Shown: positions 58,317-64,000 of the stretch, one piece after another | Numbering within the stretch: position 1 is the first letter of the stretch | Layout of the letters: the number at the start of each line of letters is the position of its first letter | Assembly: GCF_900116495.1 (NCBI RefSeq) | Contig: NZ_FPAY01000001.1 | Span: 1,114,668-1,178,667 of the forward strand | From: Arthrobacter sp. ov118 | GTDB lineage: Bacteria > Actinomycetota > Actinomycetes > Actinomycetales > Micrococcaceae | Direction: 5' to 3' | DNA length: 64,000 nt | Program-made: the position numbers and the translations under genes | The notes under the pieces: model-generated | The model's input: only the letters and a program-made list of their open reading frames with translations | Told to the model about the DNA's origin: nothing | The model's database searches: none

Positions 58317-59780
58317 TTACGGCAGGGGGCGGTGCATCTCCACGATCTCCTCGTGCCGTGGGCTGTCCGGATTCATCAGCGAGTTCTTGCGGCCGTAGCT
58401 GAAGTAGATGATCAGGCCGATCACGAGCCAGATGCCGAACCGCAGCCAAGTCTCCCAGTGCAACTGGAACATCAGGAACAGCGAGGCAAACACACCGAAC
58501 GCCGGAACCAGCGGCATCAGCGGCAGGCGGAAGGTCCGCGGGGCGTCGGGCTTCTTGTAGCGGAACACGATCACCGACACGCAGACGACGACGAACGCGG
58601 CCAGGATGCCGATGTTGGTCAGGTCGGCCACGGCCTTGATCGGGAGGATGCCGGCCAGGACGGCCGACCCGGCGCCGGCGATCCAGGTCACGCGTTGCGG
58701 CGTGCCGTGCCGGTCCGTCTTCGAGAACCAGCCAGGGAGCAGGCCGTCGCGGCTCATCGAGAACCAGACGCGGGTGACGCCGAGGAGGAAGGTCAGCATG
58801 ACCGTGAGGATGGACAGGACGGCGAACACGGAGATGATGGTCGCGATCACCGGCAGCCCGACGCTGTTGAAGGCGGAGGCGAAGCCGGCCTTGGGGTCAA
58901 TCTCGGCGAAGTTCTGCATGCCGGTCAGCACCAGGGTGGCGGCAACATAGAGCAGCATGGCGATGACCAGCGAGAGGATGATCGCCTTGGGCATATGCTT
59001 CTTGCCGTCAGTTGCCTCCTCCGCCGCGGTACTCATGGCGTCGTAGCCGAACACCGCGAAGAACACCGTGGCGGAGCCGGCCACCACCGGACCGAAGCCG
59101 CTCGGAAAGAACGGGTTGTAGTTGTTGGTGTTGATGTAGAAAATTCCCAGCCCGATGATGAACAGGATCAGGAACACCTTGATGCCGACGGCAATCAGCT
59201 CGAAGCGTCCAAACGTCTTGGTGCCGCGGGAGAGGATCCAGGTCACCAGCAGGCAGACGAGGATCGCCGGCAGGTTGATGATGCCGCCCGTGCCCTCATC
59301 CGGCGTCGAGGTCATCCAGGTGGGCATTTGGATTCCGATGCCGGAGAGGAAAGCATCGAAGTAGCCCGAAATGCCGATGGCCACCACGGCCACGATGGCG
59401 ATGTACTCCAGCAACAGGTCCCAGCCGATAAACCAGCCGATTATCTCGCCTAGCGCTACGTAGCCATAGGTGTAGGCCGAGCCTGCCCGCGGGATCATGC
59501 CGGCGAACTCCGCGTAGGACAGCGCCGCGGCGGCAGATGCCAGGCCAGCAATCAGGAACGAGACGAGCACGGCCGGGCCGACTCCGGGCTCGCTCTCGCT
59601 GCCGTGGGCCACAAGGCCCGCCAAAGAGAAGATGCCGACGCCGATAATGCCGCCCACCCCGATGGCCGTCAGCTGCCAGAGACCCAGGCTCTTGTGCAGT
59701 CCGCTGTGCTTGTTTTCTTCTTCAATGTCGTCGATGGGCTTGCGCCGCATGATCGACTGTGACAAATCCCGTGTAGCCAT
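58317..59780 (-). CDS. Amino-acid permease, CAT-type APC family
   Basis: A 487-residue permease with about twelve to thirteen membrane segments. LTAIGVGGIIGVGIFSLAGL is the first-helix glycine motif, SYAEFAGMIPRAGSAYTYGY the second, and FAVFGYDAMSTAAEEATDGKK the conserved loop. It resembles cationic amino-acid transporters of the YfnA/CAT branch. ATG 59780 has GGAGG upstream; the codon at 59813 is less likely. Adjacent to putA and read in the same direction, with its own promoter of the same kind, so it may import proline or a proline precursor (inference). Confidence 0.87.
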   Translation of the reverse strand: MATRDLSQSIMRRKPIDDIEEENKHSGLHKSLGLWQLTAIGVGGIIGVGIFSLAGLVAHGSESEPGVGPAVLVSFLIAGLASAAAALSYAEFAGMIPRAGSAYTYGYVALGEIIGWFIGWDLLLEYIAIVAVVAIGISGYFDAFLSGIGIQMPTWMTSTPDEGTGGIINLPAILVCLLVTWILSRGTKTFGRFELIAVGIKVFLILFIIGLGIFYINTNNYNPFFPSGFGPVVAGSATVFFAVFGYDAMSTAAEEATDGKKHMPKAIILSLVIAMLLYVAATLVLTGMQNFAEIDPKAGFASAFNSVGLPVIATIISVFAVLSILTVMLTFLLGVTRVWFSMSRDGLLPGWFSKTDRHGTPQRVTWIAGAGSAVLAGILPIKAVADLTNIGILAAFVVVCVSVIVFRYKKPDAPRTFRLPLMPLVPAFGVFASLFLMFQLHWETWLRFGIWLVIGLIIYFSYGRKNSLMNPDSPRHEEIVEMHRPLP

Positions 59781-59846
59781 CAGGGCCTCCTGCTTAGGTG
59801 TGATGCCCACCAAACAGCTTTGTGATGGGCCTTACCGTGTCGCAAC

Positions 59847-59886
59847 AGTATGCAAGCCTGATTGCATTAGATAAAGTGAATTTTCT
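59847..59886 (-). promoter_or_regulatory. Permease promoter, twin of the putA promoter
   Basis: On the - strand TTTATC (59875-59870) and CATACT (59852-59847) are 17 bases apart. The upstream AAGAAAATTCAC block matches AGAAAAGATCGC at putA. The promoter lies in the 139-base divergent gap to the LysR gene and is the probable target of that regulator. Confidence 0.7.
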
Positions 59887-59919
59887 TAACTTATAACCAT
59901 TAAAATCTTCAAAGGAACG

Positions 59920-60873
59920 ATGATGCTGGACGTCCGGCGTTTGCGACTGTTGCGTGAGCTGAAGATCCGGGGCACCTTAGCCGAGGTGGCCGAGGCGCTC
60001 CAGTACAGCCCGTCGTCAGTTTCTCAGCAACTGGCCCTTCTTGAGAAGGAGGCAGGAGTGGAACTGCTACGAAAAACCGGACGCCGGGTCCAGCTGACAC
60101 CCCAGGCCGAGGTACTCGTGACCCACACGTCTCAGCTCCTCGAGACGCTGGAGCAGGCGGAGGCGGATCTGGCGGCGTCGTTGACCACGGTCACAGGCAC
60201 CGTGCGGATTGCGGTCTTCCAGTCCGCCGCGCTGGCACTCATGCCGGACACCCTGACCAGGATGTCCGCCAGCTACCCGGAAGTCCGGGTGGAAATGACC
60301 CAGCGGGAACCGGAGACAGCCCTTCACGAGACGTGGGCCCGCGACTTCGACCTCGTGATCGCCGAGCAGTACCCGGGCCATGCCGCCCCGCACTACGCCG
60401 AACTGGACCGCGTTGCTCTGACCCGCGACGCCATCCGACTCGCCGTCCCACCCCCTTCGCCCGGGCGCGACCCCATCAGGACGCTGGCCGATACCGCGGG
60501 GCTGCCCTGGGTGATGGAACCGCGCGGAGCGGCCTCCCGGCACTGGGCCGAGCAGGCCTGCCGGAGCGCCGGCTTCGAGCCCGACGTCCGCTTCGAAACG
60601 GCCGATCTGCAGGCCCAGATTCGCTTGATCGAATCCGGCAATGCGGTTGCTCTCATGCCTGACCTCGTGTGGACGGGCCGCGGCACCAGCTCGCAACTCC
60701 TGGACCTGCCCGGGGATCCGCACCGGACGGTGTTCACCTCGGCGCGGCGGTCCAGTGCCAAACGGCCGGCCCTTCTGGCAGCCCGAGAGATCCTTGCGGC
60801 GACGGCGGCATCCATCGTTCCGGCCACGGCTGCGGGCACGCTCGACGCCGCCCCGGCGGACCGGCCCGCGTAA
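59920..60873 (+). CDS. LysR family regulator, probable activator of permease and putA
   Basis: A 317-residue LysR protein: HTH at residues 1-65 (VRRLRLLRELKIRGTLAEVA, YSPSSVSQQLALLEKEAG), effector domain thereafter (VRIAVFQSAALALMPDTLTR, GNAVALMPDLVW). A Pro/Ala-rich tail ends it. AAAGGA precedes the tandem ATGs at 59920/59923. Divergent from the permease gene with the twin promoter in the gap. The effector is unknown; proline or an amino acid is likely from context. Confidence 0.88.
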   Translation: MMLDVRRLRLLRELKIRGTLAEVAEALQYSPSSVSQQLALLEKEAGVELLRKTGRRVQLTPQAEVLVTHTSQLLETLEQAEADLAASLTTVTGTVRIAVFQSAALALMPDTLTRMSASYPEVRVEMTQREPETALHETWARDFDLVIAEQYPGHAAPHYAELDRVALTRDAIRLAVPPPSPGRDPIRTLADTAGLPWVMEPRGAASRHWAEQACRSAGFEPDVRFETADLQAQIRLIESGNAVALMPDLVWTGRGTSSQLLDLPGDPHRTVFTSARRSSAKRPALLAAREILAATAASIVPATAAGTLDAAPADRPA

Positions 60874-60945
60874 GGGGCCTAGCCGCCTGGCCGTGTGCAG
60901 TGCGCCACAGCGCGGACGCGGGCCCCGCGTTAGACTAGTGGCGTT

Positions 60946-61374
60946 ATGAATCGCACAATGTTCAAATCCAAGATCCACCGCGCGACGGTCACGCACGCGG
61001 ACCTTCACTACGTCGGCTCCGTCACCGTTGACCTGGATCTGCTGGAGGCAGCGGACATCCTTCCCGGGGAGCTCGTGGCAATTGTCGATGTCACTAACGG
61101 CGCGCGGCTCGAGACCTACACGATCGCCGGCGAGCGCGGTTCCGGCGTGATCGGTATCAATGGCGCCGCCGCCCACCTGATGCACGAGAACGACATCGTC
61201 ATCCTGATCACCTACGCCCAGATGACCATGGACGAGGCGAAGGCGTACAACCCGAAGGTGGTCCATGTGGATCAGGACAACAAGATTGTCCAGATTGGCA
61301 ACGACCCCGCGGAGGGCATGACCCCCGGGCTCATGCGCCCGCCGCACGCGCTGAACAACGCGGTCCTTAACTAG
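60946..61374 (+). CDS. panD: Aspartate 1-decarboxylase proenzyme
   Basis: A 142-residue protein. The self-cleavage site is G24-S25 in HYVGSVTVD, which yields the pyruvoyl group; further signatures are LPGELVAIVDVTNGARLETY and GDI-like VIGINGAAAHLMHENDIVILI. It makes beta-alanine from aspartate for pantothenate. TAGACT ends 9 bases before ATG 60946 with no Shine-Dalgarno, so a leaderless mRNA is likely. It stands alone; no panB or panC is in the window. Confidence 0.95.
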   Translation: MNRTMFKSKIHRATVTHADLHYVGSVTVDLDLLEAADILPGELVAIVDVTNGARLETYTIAGERGSGVIGINGAAAHLMHENDIVILITYAQMTMDEAKAYNPKVVHVDQDNKIVQIGNDPAEGMTPGLMRPPHALNNAVLN

Positions 61375-61387
61375 CGTTCCCCGCCTT

Positions 61388-61407
61388 GCCGGCGCTCCCG
61401 CGCCGGC
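61388..61407 (+). terminator. Hairpin after panD
   Basis: GCCGGCGC (61388-61395), TCCC, GCGCCGGC (61400-61407) is a perfect 8-bp stem 13 bases after the stop; no U run follows. Confidence 0.6.
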
Positions 61408-61560
61408 GCCGCATCGTCGACATACCCGCCGGCCGCCCGGCCCAAGTGACACACGGCATGCCGCTGCCCGGGCGTAATGGGGCGGTCTCCCGAATAAAGC
61501 TGATTACTCTGGAACCGTGACCTTTCCCTGCCGCACTCCCGCCCCGCCGGGGGGAGCCGC

Positions 61561-62487
61561 ATGCTAGGGGTACTGGCGGGGTTCTTCGTTGTCTGGGCCA
61601 TCATCCTGGTCGGCATGTTCGTGGGCCGACGGAACATCCTGGGCGATAATGCGCGTTCCGTCCTCAGCGCCCTGACCTTCTTCGTGGCCAGCCCGGCCCT
61701 GCTGTTCGAGACTCTCAGCAAGGCCAACCTGCACGACGTCTTTGCCGCCCCGCTGCTCGTGACCGCAGTCGGAGCGGTGTCGACGGCAGTGCTGTTCTTC
61801 GGCATTGTCCGTTTTGCGCTCAAGCGCACCGTTCCGGAATCCCTCATGTCCTCCATGAGCGCATCCCTGGCCAACTCTGCCAACCTCGGCATTCCCATCG
61901 CCGTCTTCGTGCTCGGCGACGCCAGTTACGTGGCGCCCCTCCTCATCTTCCAGCTGGCCTTCTTCACCCCGCTGTTCCTCATGTCTTTGGATGCCACCAC
62001 GAGCTCGCACCGCACCACCCCCCTGCGGTTCGTGCTCATGATCCTGCGGAACCCGATGATTGTGGGCACTGCGCTGGGTCTCACCGTGGCCGCAACCGGC
62101 TGGCAGGTGCCTCCGCTGCTTCTGGAGCCCATCCACTTGATCGGCGGGGCGGCCATCCCGGCCATGCTGATCGCGTTCGGTATGAGCCTGAACGGCTCCA
62201 GGCCGCTGCAGGCAGCTGCCGGCCGCCGGCTCGACGCCCTGCTGGCGAGTTTCTTCAAGCTCGTCGTCCATCCACTGATGGCGTTCCTGTTTGCCCGCTT
62301 TGCCCTCGGCATGGAGGCGCAGGCTTTGTTCGCCGCCGTGGTCACAGCGTCGCTGCCCACCGCGCAAAACGTGTTTGTCGCTGCCAGCCGTTACCGCACC
62401 GGCGTAACAGTCGCCAAGGACACGGTGCTGATCACTACGGTAGTAGCGGTGCCGGCCATGATCGGTGTGGCCCTGCTGCTGGCCTGA
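61561..62487 (+). CDS. AEC family transporter (auxin-efflux-carrier-like)
   Basis: A 308-residue protein with about ten membrane segments (WAIILVGMFVGRRNILGDNA, FFVASPALLFETLSKANL, MSASLANSANLGIPIAVFVLG, IGGAAIPAMLIAFGMSLNG, SLPTAQNVFVAASRY). N-x-x-x-x-G-I/P motifs at the crossover helices are present. Members transport malate, auxin-like acids or other carboxylates. ATG 61561 has GGGGGAG upstream. It precedes the flavoenzyme gene by 41 bases, so the two may be one unit. Confidence 0.9.
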   Translation: MLGVLAGFFVVWAIILVGMFVGRRNILGDNARSVLSALTFFVASPALLFETLSKANLHDVFAAPLLVTAVGAVSTAVLFFGIVRFALKRTVPESLMSSMSASLANSANLGIPIAVFVLGDASYVAPLLIFQLAFFTPLFLMSLDATTSSHRTTPLRFVLMILRNPMIVGTALGLTVAATGWQVPPLLLEPIHLIGGAAIPAMLIAFGMSLNGSRPLQAAAGRRLDALLASFFKLVVHPLMAFLFARFALGMEAQALFAAVVTASLPTAQNVFVAASRYRTGVTVAKDTVLITTVVAVPAMIGVALLLA

Positions 62488-62528
62488 TCCGGTTTCCGGC
62501 CACCGGCACGAATCCCGGAGGAGGACCC

Positions 62529-63668
62529 TTGAGAACCTTGGACACGGTCATCATCGGCGGCGGTGCGATGGGTTCCGCCGCGGCGTGGGCAGTTGCACGG
62601 CGCGGCCGGGACGTGACCCTGCTCGAACAGTTCGGGCCCGGCCACCGCATTGGCGCCTCCCACGGCACCACCCGGAACTTCAACCCCGGTTATGCGGATC
62701 CGGATTACGTCGCCATGCTGGCCGAGTCCGCACGGCTGTGGAACGAGCTCGAAGCGGACAGCGGCGAGCGCCTGCTGGCCCGCACCGGTGTCGTGAACCA
62801 CGGCAGCGATCCGCGGCTGCCCGAGGTCCGGAATGCACTGCTTTCCGCCGGGCTCCGGGCGGAGTTCCTTAGCGTCGAGGAAGCCGCCGAGCGCTGGCGG
62901 GGCATCCGGTTCGAGACGCGCGTGCTTCACATGCCGGACGGCGGCCAGCTGAACCCGGACGCCGCGCTGCCGGCGATGCAGCGGCTCGCCGCCGGCCTCG
63001 GCGCCGAGATCCGCCATCATGTGAAGGTCCTGGAGCTAAGCGTCCTCGACGACGGCGTCCGGCTCACCATTGAGTCCGGCGGCCGGACCGAGGTGCTTAC
63101 CGCGAGGCAGGCGGTGGTCACGGTCGGCGGCTGGACCACCAAGCTGCTCGGCGGAGTGGCGCCGCTTCCCCGTCTGACGGTTACGCAGGAACAGCCCGCG
63201 CATTTTGCCATTGCGGATGACGGCGCCCGGTGGCCGGGTTTCAACCACACGCCTGGCAGCGGGGACGCGTACGCTTACTGGCGTTCGCCCGTTTACGGCA
63301 TGCAAACGCCAGGCGAGGGAATCAAGGCCGGCTGGCACGGGGTGGGCCCGATCGTTGACCCGGACCGGCGGACGTTCACTCCCGAGCCCGGGCAGCGGGC
63401 AGCCCTGCAGCGCTACGCCCGCGACTGGCTGCCCGGGGTCGACGCCGACTCCCTCACCGACATCAGCTGCACCTACACGACCACCCAGGACGAGAACTTC
63501 ATCCTGGACCGGATCGGCCCGCTGGTCATCGGCGCAGGCTTCTCCGGCCACGGCTTCAAGTTCACCCCCGCCGTGGGCAGGATCCTGGCCGACCTCGCGA
63601 CCGGCGCCGGCAGGGCGCCGGCGATCTTCTCGGCGTCCCGCTTCCCGACATCCCGGCAGCGTCCCTAG
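62529..63668 (+). CDS. FAD-dependent oxidase, SolA/monomeric sarcosine oxidase-like
   Basis: A 379-residue DAO-family flavoenzyme. The dinucleotide fold is VIIGGGAMGSAAAWAVARRG (residues 7-26), and IGASHGTTRNFNPGYADPDY is the MSOX/SolA segment. FAD-binding closes with FILDRIGPLVIGAGFSGHGFKF. In the C-terminal region that in MSOX carries the covalent FAD cysteine (Cys315, GLKLGYH context) this protein reads GEGIKAGWHG and I see no cysteine, so FAD may not be covalently held. TTG 62529 has GGAGGAGG upstream. It oxidises N-methyl amino acids; the exact substrate is unknown. Confidence 0.87.
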   Translation: MRTLDTVIIGGGAMGSAAAWAVARRGRDVTLLEQFGPGHRIGASHGTTRNFNPGYADPDYVAMLAESARLWNELEADSGERLLARTGVVNHGSDPRLPEVRNALLSAGLRAEFLSVEEAAERWRGIRFETRVLHMPDGGQLNPDAALPAMQRLAAGLGAEIRHHVKVLELSVLDDGVRLTIESGGRTEVLTARQAVVTVGGWTTKLLGGVAPLPRLTVTQEQPAHFAIADDGARWPGFNHTPGSGDAYAYWRSPVYGMQTPGEGIKAGWHGVGPIVDPDRRTFTPEPGQRAALQRYARDWLPGVDADSLTDISCTYTTTQDENFILDRIGPLVIGAGFSGHGFKFTPAVGRILADLATGAGRAPAIFSASRFPTSRQRP

Positions 63669-63693
63669 CAACGCGGGGTCACATCGCGCCCAT
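63669..63693 (+). repeat. Second copy of the REP-like arm, next to an IS30-like element
   Basis: This 25-base stretch differs by one base from the left arm at 31395-31419 (CAACGCGGGGTCA...). Here the matching right arm does not follow; CCCGGCCCGGGCG and then the insertion-sequence end come instead. It begins one base after the flavoenzyme stop codon. Confidence 0.8.
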
Positions 63694-63714
63694 CCCGGCC
63701 CGGGCGAGTTCTAG

Positions 63715-63758
63715 CGGTCGTTGCAACACTCAATGAAAATTGGGAGTTGCAACGACCG
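63715..63758 (+). mobile_element. Left end of an IS30-like insertion sequence (inverted repeat)
   Basis: CGGTCGTTGCAAC (63715-63727) and its exact complement at 63746-63758 flank an 18-base spacer directly in front of the transposase start. The outer copy may be the terminal inverted repeat and the inner copy an operator or sub-terminal transposase site. The element's other end is beyond the window. Confidence 0.6.
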
Positions 63759-64000
63759 TGTCGTCTTTAGCGGAAGCACCACGAACCAGCAGGAAATACA
63801 CGCAGGAGCAGAAGGACGAGTTCTTCTCGGTTCTGGATCGGTTGGGTAATGTGGCCCGGGCTGCCGAGTCACTGGGCTTTAACCGGTACACGTGCCGGAA
63901 ATGGGCAAGGCGTGCCGGGTTCCGGGGCAGGCCCGGCGGCCCGGTTCATCCCGGGCTCGGGGAGTATTTCCGGCTGCGCAAGGCCGGCAGCACACGCAGG
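63758..64000 (+). CDS. IS30-family-like transposase, N-terminal part (cut by window edge)
   Basis: The 81 codons seen start with GTG and read KYTQEQKDEFFSVLDRLGNV, ARAAESLGFNRYTCRKWARR, then GEYFRLRKAGSTRR. They form a helix-turn-helix region followed by the R-L-R-x-x-G-x-S-x-R segment that begins a second HTH in IS30-type transposases; the catalytic DDE part is beyond the right edge. The frame is intact to the last base. The family label is from the HTH pattern only, so another DDE family with a similar N-terminus is possible. Confidence 0.72.
   Translation, partial: MSSLAEAPRTSRKYTQEQKDEFFSVLDRLGNVARAAESLGFNRYTCRKWARRAGFRGRPGGPVHPGLGEYFRLRKAGSTRR

Noticed and set aside
61381..61560. Possible small gene between panD and the AEC gene
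   Set aside because: No frame with a start and coding pattern; the stretch holds a hairpin and a ribosome site.

Overview
The window is 64 kb of high-GC DNA with short intergenic gaps and frequent GTG/TTG starts. Several genes have a -10 hexamer placed so that transcription begins at the start codon. Gene content (cou-type hydroxycinnamate catabolism, bifunctional PutA, Mrp antiporter, SAM-IV-like and TPP riboswitches, actinobacterial DUF4235 and PanD) points to a soil actinobacterium of the Micrococcaceae, most like Arthrobacter/Pseudarthrobacter. This assignment is inferred from gene content and is not based on a marker gene.

Layout. 1-6.7 kb: a truncated PepSY-type protein, a DHFR-like reductase, a LysE exporter, and a PaaX-type repressor divergent from an MHS transporter, a CocE-type hydrolase and a DUF3237 protein. 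6.7-7.0 kb: a decayed IS256-type transposase. 7.1-13.1 kb: a choline-to-glycine-betaine operon (betA, betB, APC permease) with a TetR/BetI-like regulator and a clear palindromic operator cluster. 13.2-20.8 kb: a compact operon for CoA-dependent breakdown of p-hydroxycinnamates (SDR, CouO-type amidohydrolase, acyl-CoA dehydrogenase, MaoC hydratase, transporter, CouL-type ligase), divergent from a MarR/CouR regulator with two palindromes between them. 20.8-27.8 kb: Nudix hydrolase, low-molecular-weight phosphatase overlapping a P-loop kinase-PabB fusion, cardiolipin synthase, PabC and an ATP-grasp protein. 28.0-30.1 kb: a SAM riboswitch followed by DUF1737, rhodanese and MetZ genes. 30.2-33.0 kb: a YbdK-type glutamate-cysteine ligase and a MurA homologue carrying an N-terminal HTH. 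33.1-36.4 kb: a TPP-riboswitch-controlled ykoEDC thiamine-precursor ECF transporter.

36.6-43.9 kb: a HbpS/GlcG-like protein, DUF4235, and a six-gene Mrp Na+/H+ antiporter operon (fused A/B, C, D, E, F, G) read leftwards with overlapping stops and starts. 44.0-47.1 kb: an Atg22-type MFS protein and a KhtT/KhtU-like K+/H+ antiporter pair. 47.2-48.1 kb: dcd and a tRNA-Gly(CCC). 48.1-54.5 kb: accessory transporters and regulators (two MFS exporters, TetR, sugar O-acetyltransferase, GNAT, LysR, a zinc-ribbon-like protein). 54.6-60.9 kb: putA, an amino-acid permease and a LysR regulator; putA and the permease share an almost identical promoter. 60.9-63.7 kb: panD, an AEC transporter and a SolA/sarcosine-oxidase-like flavoenzyme. 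The window ends inside an IS30-like element next to a copy of a palindrome-forming repeat that also occurs at 31.4 kb.

How the parts work together. Much of the region is uptake and catabolism of plant and soil compounds (choline, hydroxycinnamates, proline), each set with a local regulator, mixed with ion homeostasis (Mrp, Kht-like) and cofactor biosynthesis (folate pabB/pabC, pantothenate panD, thiamine-precursor uptake, methionine). No CRISPR array, prophage or obvious defence island is visible. The most unusual items are the HTH-MurA fusion, the kinase-PabB fusion, the twin putA/permease promoters and the SAM-riboswitch DUF1737-rhodanese-MetZ operon.
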